A DNA stretch of 64,000 nucleotides from Parascedosporium putredinis (taxonomy: Eukaryota; Ascomycota; Sordariomycetes; Microascales; Microascaceae): positions 2,294,001 to 2,358,000 of the forward strand of contig CASHTG010000015.1 in NCBI GenBank assembly GCA_949357655.1, given 5' to 3'. The notes under the pieces are model-generated. The model did not search any database. It worked only from the letters and a program-made list of their open reading frames with translations, and was not told where the DNA came from. Each line of letters begins with the position of its first letter. Position 1 is the first letter of the stretch. Position numbers and translations under genes: made by a program. This document shows, piece by piece, positions 22,728 through 34,735 of this stretch.

Positions 22728-24887
22728 TTACACTTCGTAGTAGTAATCTTCATCCAGTCCCTCTCGGCTAGGGATTGCGCCGGCCCCCGGTGGTGGGCCG
22801 TTGTATGCCGCTTCGAAACGAACGTTTAGCAGCCGGATCTTGAGGCCGTACTCGCTCACAAGGTACACGAGCTTGTTCGTCTCGGCCGTGATAGGCGCCT
22901 GGTTGAGGAGCATCAAGAGGCCGTCGAGCCACTCAGACGCCAGGCTGTGGGTGGTGGGGTAGAGTGTGAGGATTGGTTTCTCTTCGTCCGCGCCATCGGC
23001 GCTGGTCCCTGCCTCGCTCGGGTTGGTAAAGGAATACACGGTAATCTTGGTAGTGGGCTTCGTTGGGGGCGTCTTGGCCGTGGAGATGCTCGTGGCACTC
23101 CTGGCATCGTCGTTGGGCGCCGACACATTGGAGACCACGGAGCTGATGGTGGACAGGTCGACCTTTTCTGTCAGCGAGTCCAAAGCCGGCTCAATGGGGA
23201 CCTTGTCCGCAAAGTCGGCGTAGTGCAAGAAGCGCTTGTTGTGCGAGAGCCTGGCAAATCTCCACGGTGTCAGTGTGAAGCCCTTGCGCCTCATCGCCTG
23301 GTCTTCCGACACGTTGGAGCGTTTCGGGGTGGGCCTGTAGAACCACGAGCCCTCGAGTAGGCAGCGGACGCGCTGCTCTTTGACAAACTGAAGCGCCTCG
23401 TTCTTTAGTTCGTCGCGGACCTGTTGGAGATGCAGGCCCCAATTGTCTTCGAATGACAATTCGAGAAGTTCCATCTGCAATTCCCTCAACCGGCCGCAGT
23501 CGTATTCCATGAGGTCGTCCTCAACCTCGAGCACATCCTTTGTCCTGCTCGCCTGGCCGACAACCTGCTCGATTAGGATGCGCACGAGCTCCGACACTTT
23601 TCAAAGTCGTTGAGCTCGGCCATGGTTGCCTTCCAGATGCGGAAGAAGGCGTGCAAGCCGGCCGTGTGCAGTCGAGACCACTGGAGGAGCAAGGGCCGGA
23701 AGAGGCCGTCGTTGTTCTTAATATCGCCGAGGAGCTGGTAGCCTTTGGGATCTTCCAGCTCAACCTTGTCTACCTCGAAATGCTGATAGAGGGTCATGGT
23801 CACTGCGAGACTGGCTCGCGCAACGGGGCACCTCTCCCGTAAGGGCCTAGCCGACTGCTCGAGAAGTAGTTTCTGGAACCCGTCCTCGTTTTTCCTCACG
23901 TAATCCGTAAGGTCCATCATGCCGAGAAAGCCCGATACATCAAACTCCTGCGCGGGGCTCTCCGACTCGAATCCAAGCCGCCTCCACTTCTCGGGGTTGT
24001 GGCGTCTGCTCCCCTTTTAGGATCTACAGGCTCCTCCTTGCCAGAGCCATTGACGTTTTGGCGGTCCGGGGCGCTAGAGAGATGCAGTCCCTTGAGAGCC
24101 CTCCGGTGCTCTGGCCGCTCCAAGTCCACATTCACCTCGCGCCATTTCCTTAGCAGGACCTTGGTCAGGGACTGGAACTCGAGTAAGGGGTGTGCCAGGT
24201 CCTGCAGGGCCGAGCTCTGCATCAGATTGTAGACCGCCTTGATGAGGCCTAGATCTTGCAGGCGCTTGATAAATTTGGACCATTCCTCTCCTGGCACGGG
24301 AACGGCGCCCTTTGCAACCGCAGCCGAGTTACCACCGTCATTGGCAACCGCGTCTCGTATGAGGGCGTTGATGAGCATGAGCGCATTGGCGCAGAGGGCG
24401 TGGTCGGCGGACTGCAGCTGTTGAATCACAAGCTCGAAGAAGTGAGGATATACGGCGACAGCGGGTTTCAAGGCACGGAAGCCATAGCTGCCGGGGGCGC
24501 GGGAGACAGCGCGGGGCCAGACTGCGAGTGGCTGACAAGCGCGACCAAGATGGACATGGCGCCTCGGAGAATGTTGACGAGTGGGTTCGTTACGATGAGT
24601 TCGACTATGCGCTCGACCAGGTCGCCTGCGGTGGGGCCTTCGAAGATGTCCCAGCCCATGTCAACTTCGAGCAGCCTGCTCAGGCTCTGCAACGAGTACG
24701 CTAGTGTGTTTCCGCCGGTACTCATGATCAGCCGGCGCAGGATGATGAGGCCGCCAGAAGAGATGAAGACGTCTGCGAAAGCCGGGTCGTTGATGGATGT
24801 CTGGAGCTTGAAGACGGCCATTTTGCGTGCCGTGTCCTCGTCACTAGCCAGGCGTGCCAGCAAGGCAGGAATATCCGCCTGGTCCAT
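22728..24887 (-). CDS. ELMO/CED-12 family protein (three apparent frameshifts)
   Basis: ELMO proteins act with DOCK-type exchange factors to activate Rac GTPases and steer actin. The gene appears to be a single exon of about 720 codons. The N-terminal armadillo-like part starts MDQADIPALLARLASDEDTA, with GFRALKPAVAVYPHFFELVI near residue 140. The ELMO domain follows (EKWRRLGFESESPAQEF, then MMDLTDYVRKNEDGFQKLLL). A C-terminal PH-like region begins after the helix DDLMEYDCGRLRELQMELLE and contains CLLEGSWFYRPTPKR, RFARLSHNKRFLHYADF and ITVYSF. Three -1 slips break it, at 24493-24497 (C5 on the coding strand), 23993-23996 (C4 coding) and about 23596-23598. Adding one base at each joins four open frames into one protein of family-typical domain order. 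It is divergent from the U2AF gene and convergent with the G-patch gene. Confidence 0.88.
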
Positions 24888-26133
24888 GGCTGCGGTTATT
24901 CGGCCTCTGCCGTTCGCTCTTTAGGAGAGTGGGAATCGTCTTTCAAATGGTTGAGATCGTCAGGGGAGAGCAGGGCGCCGTGGCTGCGTGGATAGAGCAA
25001 ATGAGCGAGTCGTCGGGAAAGAGTCGAAACGAACCAAGAAGAAAGGGGCGGCGAGCAGTCGAGTATTTCCTACACCCAGGGTTTTTCGAGAGAGAATTGG
25101 TAGGCGCGTGGTGAAGGCGGATTAGGAGCCCACCAATTTGCGCTCACTGAAAAGTGGCCGAGGATGAGGGGAGGCTAAAGAAAGGAGCAGCGAGTAGCGC
25201 ACAGGCGTGGGCTTGATAATGGAAGCAACTGCGCCAACGGCTGGGAGAGAAGCGCGGCTTGTGGAGTTGTGAAGAAGGGAGAATAGAGGCTTCCACTTCC
25301 AAATCCAGGAGATTATCCAAAATTAGGAGGAAAGACTAGGAGGAGGAATTTGTCGTGCTGGTGGTTGTTCAATGGATTAACGATAGTCCCCGCCGCATCG
25401 CTTCATTTCTATGTTTGGCTCTTGAAATCCACCACTCGAAAAACATATCAATTGAAGCATGGGAGCGAGAGCACGGATTCTGTTTCGACTTCAGCCATGT
25501 ATTATTCCAAGTATTAAGAGGAGCTAGCCAATCCTCAACTCGCCCCTCATTCCGGGCCAGTTTAGGACGGACAGACAATTGCGCCTTGTACAAATAAATA
25601 CCCCATCCCATTCTATCTAAGACTTCATCATTGATCTTTTGGCAAGAGGTTTGATAATATAAAAGAGACAGAATCCGCAGAAGTCACCAAGAACGGGTTT
25701 CACGTGTAAACGACAGCGCGAGTGGGTTCAGTCGACGCTATTCATGCAGGGCGCTGGCCTGGCTGACAAGGGGCTGGTCCAGTGGTGTTTTAGTGGGCAA
25801 TTGGAGTTCAGATGCTCAATAATGTTGATTCCCAGCTGCAAGGGACCAGAACATTGAAGGGGGCCACCGAGCCAGCAGTCACATCAGGCAATATTCTAGC
25901 CACTTCCACACTTACTAATCATTCAGAAGACGCCACACCACCATGTGGCAACAGGTCAAGAGCAGTTTGAGTGATGGTTGCACTTGATCAAAATACTCTG
26001 CTCTCCGTTCCCCATCTCAACCTCCAGCCTTGCCGCCTCGCGAAACCCGATCACCAAGTTGAACAAGAAAGCCTCATAGTCCTTTGATTTTTCGCAACCC
26101 CAACCAAGCTCAAGATCGCGACCCCTTCACACA
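24888..26133. other. Divergent promoter interval between ELMO and U2AF genes
   Basis: About 1.2 kb separate two divergent start codons. No gene is supported. The C-rich leader at 26010-26130 probably belongs to the U2AF transcript. Confidence 0.45.
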
Positions 26134-27000
26134 ATGGCCAACTTCCTTGCTTCCATCTTCGGAACCGAGCTTGACAAGGTCAATTGCTCTTTCTACTTTG
26201 TAGGTCTTTTTTTCTTTGCCTTCTTCCCCCATGCCCATTGTTCCTTGTCGCCAACCTTCCACAATCCTCCTACCCGTAGAAGATTAGGCGGGATATGAAG
26301 CATCTACTAATACCATGCGCCTTGTGAATAGAAAATCGGCGCATGCCGCCACGGAGATCGCTGCTCGAGAAAACACGTCAAGCCTTCCTACAGCCAGACG
26401 ATCCTCATGCCCAACCTCTACCAGAACCCCGCCTACGATCCGAAAAACCGCATGAACCCGAGCCAGCTTCAAAACCACTTTGATGCTTTCTACGAAGACG
26501 TATGGTGCGAGTTGTGCAAATACGGAGAGCTAGAAGAGCTGGTAGTATGCGACAATAACAATGACCGTACGTGCGCCCCCTCCCCGGCCCTTCCCTCTTC
26601 TCCCCTTCACGCAAACTGGACCCCCTTAGATTCTAACCCATCTCCTCCCTTAAGATCTAATCGGCAACGTCTACGCCCGTTTCAAGTACGAAGACAGCGC
26701 CCAAAAGGCATGCGACGACCTCAATTCCCGCTGGTACGCGGGCCGCCCCATCTACTGCGAGCTTTCCCCGTCACCGACTTCCGCGAAGCCTGCTGCCGTC
26801 TTAATTCGGGCGAGGGCTGTGTGCGCGGCGGCTTCTGCAACTTTATCCACCGCAAGAACCCCGGCGAAGAGCTTGACCGCGAGCTCACTCTCGCCACCAA
26901 GAAGTGGCTCAGAATGTCCGGCAAGGACGAGAAGACCCTCCAGGTCCCCCACCCCCGAGCCTACCCGAAGGAGATTCTAGGAGCATTCTCCGCGAGTTGA
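26134..27000 (+). CDS. u2af1: U2AF small subunit (U2AF35/U2AF23), 3' splice-site recognition (one apparent frameshift)
   Basis: This is the small subunit of U2 auxiliary factor, which binds the AG at intron 3' ends. Exons are 26134-26199, 26332-26566 and 26655-27000. Intron 1 has a textbook branch site (CTACTAAT near 26304). The N terminus MANFLASIFGTELDKVNCSF leads into the first CCCH zinc finger (CSFYF-KIGACRHGDRCSRKH). Then come a UHM-type RRM (NHFDAFYEDVWCELCKYGEL, NVYARFKYEDSAQKACDDLN, WYAGRPIYCELSP) and a second CCCH finger (REACCRLNSGEGCVRGGFCNFIH). The frame slips by -1 at a C4 run at 26766-26769, between the RRM and finger 2. The C terminus in the current frame is short (PRAYPKEILGAFSAS) and lacks the usual RS tail, but RS-like residues occur in neighbouring frames, so the true end is uncertain. 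Confidence 0.9.
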
Positions 27001-27818
27001 GACCTCGGGTTCCCCGTAGCCGCATTACCCACGTTCTGCCTTGGCGAGTCCGTACTCGCTGGCCAAGGTGGTGGTGCCATTTGGACCCTTAGCAGGCCCG
27101 CGGATAGTACACTCGAACAGGAGTACGAGATGGGCAGCAGCGGTTCACCCCCGCCTTCAAAGTGAGGTGGAAATCGGCACGATAATGCAGCGTTCCACGC
27201 TTCCGACCAACGGCTCGGCAAAGCACAAGCCGGAAGCGATGAATGATGTAGCAGAGAGAGGAGGATTTTTTTCGTCTTGTTTGGCCTAAGAGTCGCCAGG
27301 TTCAACCCATACTGGCCAGCTGTACACTACTTTCGAGAAGAAAATTGGCGTTTGAGGGTTTTTTATTATTATTTTCTGGTTCAAGTTTAGAGTATCGCTA
27401 AACGAATGACTTTCGAGCGTCTGACAAAAGGAATGTATACGCGATGGCATTACTTCGGTAGTATCAAGCTTCAAGATTAGATATGTGTTATCCGAGCCGA
27501 GCCCATGAGTGTTTGATTTTGTTTACGTTGATCTACGTATGTGTCTGTGTATATTTGCGTGTGTGTATGTGTGTGCAAGATGTGCACGATGTGCCTAGGT
27601 GGTACATGAAAACCGATCCCCCATTTACCATACCCGGTCTCTAAAATCAGAATATCCACCCCCATTTCTATGCAATAGTAAAAGAAGAACGACAGGAAGG
27701 CGAAGGGGGAAAGAAAAGGGAAAGGGAAGAAGGGAAAAAAATAAAATCAGGCAGAAACCAATCTATTCGCCATGAACCGAACCCAGATCCTTCGGTGCCC
27801 TCTCTTATACCGGAGGCT
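27001..27818. other. Convergent 3' flanks of U2AF and OSH genes
   Basis: Intergenic sequence with a TG-rich stretch at about 27538-27580 (GTGTGTATGTGTGTG). No gene is supported. Confidence 0.45.
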
Positions 27819-29922
27819 TCAGCCCTCCACGCCACTAGCCGAAACCCCATTCGCAGACACAGCAGCTCCGTTTCCGGGTCCGAGATCGATAAGATCCCCG
27901 CCTTGTTGCGGAGCGTGGGCGCTAACGTAGTCCTCTGTGGACGTAGGCCGGACGTCGGGAGTACGTGCGGGGATAACGTGGGAGGGATTGGGTCGCTGGC
28001 CGTGAATAATTGGGTATATAGACATGACATGCTCGGCGATCGCCTCGGGTGGAAGTTGGTGGTTGCTGTCGAGACACGCGCGCATAAGCGCCAAAAGTTA
28101 GTATATATATACGAAGTACTTGCAAAGGGAGGCCAAGGGTCTACTCGGTGCGCGTGGGGAGGGAAAGGGGAAGGGGAACTAACATGTGCGAGTTGATGAT
28201 CCACTCTAGATCTTCTTCCCCTTCCTCGCTGCCTCCAGGGCCGCCCCGTACTCTCCTAAACAGCCTGGGGGTCCACTCTACATCATCAGCGGCCCTCAGA
28301 GCAGCCTCTTGCCTCTGGCGATCTTCGATGAGGGTCTTTTCGTCAGTGGCGACTTCATGGTTCTTGTCTTTTACCGCCTGTACCACATTCTGCCATAGTC
28401 GTTGCGACTCCCGCTCTTCCTGGTCCTCGATGGGCCGGACGATGGGGGCTCGGCTTCGATTTGCGACCGTCGAAGAACATTTCCTGCTGGCCAGTCTTAT
28501 CGGCGCCACCAAGCTAGGTTAGTTGCCATTGCACACAAGCTCCCACTAGGGTTGGAAAGGGGGTGGTCCCCAAAGGGGCCTAGGTAGCGCTCACCCTCAC
28601 GTCGGTAATGTACATCTCCTCATTCCACAGCCCGGAGAGCTCGTAGAGGACCTCGCCGGTGCTTTCGTGCTTAATCACGCCACCAATAGCATTGTAGGTC
28701 CCGCTGACCCAGCCCTTCGTCTTGAAATCGACCTCAGCAACGAGGTCGAGCTCGGGACAGCGAACAAAACTCTGGTCACCTAGTTCGTACTTCATCTTTC
28801 CAAAGAGGATCCCGCGGGCGTACATATTCGGCTGCGTCAGGAGACTGTTTTATTCCCATGTTAGTTATCAAAAGAGAGGTCTTTTTGTTTTGAGAGGGAG
28901 ACACAAGAGAGGGAAGGCAATTCTTACTATCGTTCGCCTTTGGAAGGGTCCTGGCCTCGGTTCAGCAAGCTTAAAAACGCCACCCCTTCCATCATGCTGG
29001 CGGCCGAGTTGCCCAAGAACCTGCTTCGGGGCTTCAAGGTTCCATCCACGCGTACATGGTAATCGGGCGCTATGTAGAAGTAGGAGGACTTGGGCGGGTG
29101 GTGCGAGGTCTGTTCGGAGATGTAGTAGGCGCGCTTGCCATCAGCAACGTCCCAGTAGCAGGTAAATATCTCACCCAGAATGGGGTTGAGGGGCTTCTTC
29201 ACTCCGCTATTGCCGAATAAAATTGATTTAGTTTCCAACATATTAGCAGCCGCAAGAGTAAAGGGTCCTCCAGAGGGGGCGCGAAACGAAGATGAGCAGG
29301 GCAGACTTACGCAGGGCGGATATGCCAGCCGCTAAGATAGAACTTGACGACGGCGACGAATCGCTCGACGGGGTCGTCAATCTGGGGATATGCAAGAGCA
29401 TCTCCGGATGGCACATAAAACTAATTCAGCCGTCGGGGGAGACGAGCGTTGGTGGTTAGCCCATGTTCTCTTCAAAATCGCGGAATGCACACCGATCGGG
29501 CCGGGTGTCGGAATCTCGGACCTGGTGCGGGGTGGATGCGTCGGAAGAGCAGGAGGAATTGGGAATGGTAGGGATTTACTTTGTTATTCGTTCCAGCATA
29601 CTCCGCGGCTCGAGGATAAAAGTAGGCAAGACGACCCTACTTAGGTCGGCTCCCGGGCGGAGATGGGAGATGATGTGGGAGAGTACTGAGTACAATCCGG
29701 ACGTCGTTAGTATGAGAACGTCCACGATATCGCATCTCCGGGCATGCCGGAAAACGCCAGGATGGCACAAAGAGGGTGGAATTAAGCGGCCTTACCATTG
29801 CCCTGATCGGCATCGACTTCTTGAGTGTTGTCATCATTAGAGAGAGAGGTGTCGCTTCGGCCGTCTTCCGAAATTTTGGAATCTGGCTCAGGAGCCGGGG
29901 CGGACCACCACGATGTTAGCAT
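27819..29922 (-). CDS. Oxysterol-binding protein homologue (OSH family), seven exons
   Basis: This is a lipid-transfer protein of the OSBP-related family, most like short Osh proteins that move sterol or phosphatidylserine between membranes. Exons, from the start, are 29796-29922, 29580-29685, 29311-29420, 28928-29206, 28595-28844, 28184-28513 and 27819-28065. Introns have TACTAAC or CTAAC branch sites (for example near 29714). The N terminus MLTSWWSAPAPEPDSKISED is followed by VVLPTFILEPRSMLERIT, the KPLNPILGEIF block, the signature EQTSHHPP, GTLKPRSRFLGNS, NMYARGILFGKMKYELGD and WNEEMYITDV. There is no PH domain. The frame slips by -1 at 29384-29387 (C4 coding) and by an apparent +1 at 28444-28448 (C5 coding). 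The exon phases agree with both corrections. The C-terminal exon (NHQLPPEAIAEHVMSIYP) ends in a low-complexity tail. Confidence 0.9.
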
Positions 29923-32900
29923 AACTTCCTATTTCGTCGGAATTCTTTTTGTTTCCTTCTGGAGTTTCCCCTTATGGGTTGGGTCCGTTCGTGGACAAAA
30001 GCGCAAAAGCGGATCGCAGGATGGGGGAGGGCGACGGGCGAGACGGGGAGGTAAGTAAGGAAAAAAAAATTATAAAGATTGGGATGCCGCAATCAGTCAA
30101 TGATGACGTGGGGGCGGGGTGCAGAAATATTGGAGTTAGGCACTGAGGGGTTGTCTGCCTTAACTCTCTGGGGGAAATGAGCTAGGTCGAGGAGAGGACG
30201 TATTCGTGGTAGGCGGAAACAGGTGAGAGAAACTGATCAGCGTGCTTGGGAAGAAAGCATCCATGCATCTATGGATTCATCCATGGATGGATGACATGAG
30301 TAGACAAAGAGGATTTGCAAAGCGGTTGTGAGCTTGAGAGTCAAAGTCAAAAGCTAAAAGGTCCCACAACGCTTGTTGCTGAGCTCTCTTAGTGGGGTTT
30401 CTCTCTTCCCCTCCCTCTCATCATCTCTGTACTCGTGCTCTTTCCATTCGCCCTTTTTCTTTTTTTTTTCTTAGCGCGAGAGGGTGAACGTGGCGCTCGA
30501 ACTTGTGCCGCGATCAATGCGAAGGAACTCTATAGCGAGCATGGTACATCATTGATGGAGCGGGTGATTATGGGGGCCTCGTTTTGTTACACTTCAATGT
30601 TGGGAAGCAACTCAGCCATCAGCCACTTGCTGATAGCTCCATTCGGACGGGACGGAAGGAGCTGGGGTTGGGATTGAACAAGGGGCGCAAACACTAGACT
30701 GCGAGAATTCCCCGGAACGACCAGGAACTCGGGCGATGAGCCAGACGTTTCTGGAAGTGGGCGCACCCTGCAGCAAATTGTACAAGTATCCTCTCCGCAG
30801 AGACCATTGACGATATTGATAAACCGATATGGATCCGGGCTGTCTGGTTGGATTCAACGGTTCAACCCGGTCCCGATACCAACAACAGGTGCAGATGGGA
30901 GGGAACGGCCATCGCACTTTCCAGTTCTTGCTGATACTTTATGTTGGATGAATCATCAATGATGTGGTTGAGTACTTGCGGCGACCCGCCTCGCGCCTTG
31001 CGCCTTCTTCGGTGCTGGCTCCTGATGCAAGGTTCAATAATGGACCAGAACCACGCACGCCAGATCAGGCAGATTTTTTCATCGTCAAGGCTTGCTGGTC
31101 CATATCAGATCGGCTTCTCCTTTTCTTTCGCCCCCTCAAAAATGAAATGGAAGAATAGCACATGGGGAGAGTCGCTAAGCCCAGGTTTCGTCGCATGCAC
31201 AATTTGCCCTTCTGCAGCTTTGCAGGCAGCAGCAGATGCGCGGAACACGCGGGTCAGCGAAGCAAGCGTGCCTGCAAGTGATTTTGGTTCAAGGCAAGAC
31301 AAGTGTTCTAGTGATACCCCAATGGACCCACGGGGAAGTAAAGAGCGCTTGCCGAACGAAAAGGAGCACCAAGGACACAAAGGGGGACACGAAAGAATGG
31401 AGGAATTTGACCCACCGTCTGTACAAGTCGAATCCTTGGACGTGGACCTCCGGTGTCCGCGGTGAAGACGCATTTCCCCAACCGATCGTTTATTAGAGGG
31501 GGTGGGCGGGCAGGTGGACGGGCAGGTGGCACTTCGGGAGCTGTTGAGTTCAACTACTGCTGTTCCCCTCAATATTCTGCCTCGAGCACGCTTCTATCAG
31601 CTTCGATCCCACGGACACGTTGTTCGGCTTGTGGATTTGAGAGCTCCGGCTTCAGTCCCATAGGCGCCATTGGTCCCGGGCGCCGGCGTGCTGCGCCAAG
31701 CCCTGTCCAATCGCGCTCGGGCGGCAGCCTCCAGCGCAAAAGTGACGCACACCCCGGAAACAGGATCGATCTGTCAGGGATGCGGAGCTGAGACCTCGAC
31801 TCACCTCCTAATTCCTCACCGGCACCAGAGATCTCAACGGCGAGGGACGGAAGATAAATGGGACGGGGGTACAATAGGAGGAGAGAGAGAAGATATTTAC
31901 CCACGCGATAGGAGATTTCTTTTTTATGCTGGTCTGCGTATCTGGGATACGCTACTCGGCGATCGAATGCGATGGCCCGTTCTGGAGGCAAAACACCTTC
32001 GGGCGAGGGAGTCGAATTGTACGGATTCGGGGAAGCAAGAGAGAGAGTTCCGTACTTCAGCAGAGCTCTTGCTGAATAAGAGATCTATGGCTTCGATGCT
32101 GCTACGCGTTGTTCTTGGGCTGATGGACAAAATTCACGTACTATCAAGCGCAACGCAATCAAGGAGAGTAGGGCCCCGGAAGAAGAAGCTTCGAGCAGCC
32201 TGGGAATCCGGCCCTCTTTTAATGCGGCGGTCGAATGGGGCACGGGGAATGGGCAATGGGGAATGGGGTGGGTAGTTCAAGCAACCCATGAGGAATGATA
32301 TCAGTAGGAGGCAAAAAAAAGTATATACATTGCATAGCCACTAGTTTTCGGGATCGGAGGGCGGACAGGGGGATCACTTCCCATTGAGCCGCCCATTTGG
32401 GGACAAAGCTGCAAAGGTATCAAAGGTATCGGTTGATCTGACCATCCATTGAGCTTCCACGGAAGCGTTGGGCCACCTGCTAATATATCCGGGCAAGACC
32501 GGGCCACTGGGGATACGTCAATGGCGTACGTGTGAGCTTTTTTCACTTGTTCGTCTAGTAGCCTCCGGCAGCTCACGACCCTGTTTCTGACTTGCTAGCG
32601 GCACCTGGTCCCCATTGACGACTGACGACTGAAATCAATGATGGTTTGAGCTCACCGCGCTTGTTAGAGCAGCTCAGCAAAATCCGGTGGGGTGGGTTCC
32701 ACCGATCTGCCCAAAAGCTCTCGCATTCATGTATCCATTACATCCATCACAGATCCAATGGATGGATGGATGGAATGGACGCCTCTCAAACATGCCGGGC
32801 TGATGGATCAATAAAGTTACCAGAGAAGAGATGCATTGCTAGCCTCTCGTTGAGCGATGAATTCAGCATGGGAAATCTTTTGTCTTCTCATTCTTCTTTC

Positions 32901-34735
32901 CATTCTCTTTCTTTCAAGATACGCTTCTGTCGCGTAAAGACGAAAAGAAGGCAAAAAAAGGGGAGAAAGAGAGAATGCGGAAAGCTCACATGCTGCCATG
33001 GGCTAGCCAGCATTTTCGCGGCAACAAAGCGGTCAATAGAGACGGATGGCATCGTCGATTTTGACGTTGCGTATCATCGTGCTCATGTCTCGCAACGCAT
33101 CAAACGCTGCGCTGGCTACGGGACGTCGCCTTCTCCAGCGAGGGTGGAATCGCAATCATCGATGGTGGATGGATCTGATTCAGACTGGACTCAACAATGG
33201 ATCGTGGATCAATCGATGGATGTTGCCACCACTAACAAACAGATCCCTGTCTTTTGCCCTGCCGGCTTCATGCGGTCAGTACATGTAGTAGGAGCAATGA
33301 TGGCGGGGTAGCTCTAGCCCCATGCCTCCCGCTGTCTCTATGTTCCGGCCTCTGGCCAAAAAAGAGCACTGAGGGGTCAAACTCGACCTTGGGGCTTTGG
33401 GCAGCCCACCTCCCACCCAAACAATGACGTCGTGGCTTGTCTAGAATAGCTTCCCAATCAGGTTCAATGTTGATCAAAGTTGCCCTCAATCGCAGCGGCT
33501 CATCGACGGTTCCTTTTGGTCCGCCCGATCTTTCATTTGCATTTGTCTAAACGATGTCTATGTCTATGCCGAGGCCATCCAGTGATAATCCAACCTAAGA
33601 ACGCCTTTTTAAATCTTCACAAAATGGGGGAGGGCTCGTCTGGCATCATTTTATCGTATTGAAGACTTAGTTTTTCGGAGTAGCACTGGACCTATTGACT
33701 ATTGATAGCCAAATGTACTAAGAAAATTTGGCCAAAACTGAGCTGCCACACGTTGTATATAATCAGAAACGGTCCTTTAGAGCACGGGCTTAGATGACTG
33801 CGTAGGATGTGCAGCTACGCAGCCATCGAATAGCAGATGACAAGTGCACGCGCTGCTTCGGAGCTTTGTGAATTGATAGCTACGGCTGTTTAGCGATGCG
33901 GCCACAGTCCAGACCCCTCTACGTGTAGCCTTGTGTTCTTCTGTAGATATTGCTGGCTGCAGAGACGTTCCTTTGATACCAGGAACTCGAGATATAGCCG
34001 TATTTTAACACTCCTCCCCTATGATTCGAGAAGAGGGACAGATTAGCTCCTGTGCTTCGTGTCCGGAGAGCAGCCTGCCTAGCATAGCTCCGGCTTGGTC
34101 TGCGGCTAAAAGACCCCTTATTCAGAACCCGTTCCGTCATCCTGACCTCGCACCAACTGGTGCCTCCGTCTCCGCATAAAGGACTAGAGGAATGAAAAGG
34201 GGTAGAACGAGATGCCGACCCATTGGCAGTGCCACCTGCTTCCACACGGCGCATACTTCGTGAGCCCATCTCCAAACCCCCACCTCTTCCATTCCCCATC
34301 ATCGCGATTTTTCCGTTGGCATCCAGCATCATTGTTTTTCTCTTTTGTTAGAAACGCTCAACCATCAAGAACTCTTCAAGGGGTATCGGCGGCAGCTGCA
34401 TGCATGGAGCAAAAAAAAAAAGAAAAAGAAAAAGAAAAAAGGGGTACCCCTAAGAAACAAAACATCTCTGCTTTGTTTCCCCTTCTCCTCCTCTCACCGA
34501 ATCCCCAACCCCAACAGCCGGGTCTCGTTCGATTGCCAGGTCGGGGGCAAATAGAAAAGAGGAGGGAGAAAAAAGGGTGGGGAGGGACAAAAAAAACGCC
34601 GTCATAATGCGTCGTGCGGTTGCGGTTGCGGTTGCGCGTGTAGCTCATTCCTGCCCATTCTTCCTTTGTGACCTCAAGTTCCATCCAATTCAGGGGCATA
34701 ATTATGCAAGAGATATCATTGTCGACCCACCATGC
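29923..34735. other. Gene-poor interval upstream of the OSH gene
   Basis: About 4.8 kb with no gene I can support. It contains GGATGGAT-type motifs (30260-30295, 32755-32775, 33160-33225), an A-rich simple repeat at 34411-34440, and G-rich repeats near 31497-31530. Open frames at 30941-31465 and 31670-32275 have no recognisable domain. It probably includes the OSH promoter on the left and the 3' flank of the next gene on the right. Confidence 0.4.
34411..34440. repeat. A-rich simple repeat
   Basis: Eleven consecutive A followed by GAAAAA units. It is a simple repeat in non-coding DNA. Confidence 0.85.

Noticed and set aside
29384..29387. Programmed ribosomal frameshifting as the cause of frame breaks
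   Set aside because: The breaks are many, in unrelated genes, at different runs, and lack any common slippery site or downstream structure.
30941..32275. Several open frames of 100-200 codons in the 30.9-32.3 kb gap
   Set aside because: Odd residue composition, overlapping frames on both strands and no recognisable domains or intron pattern.
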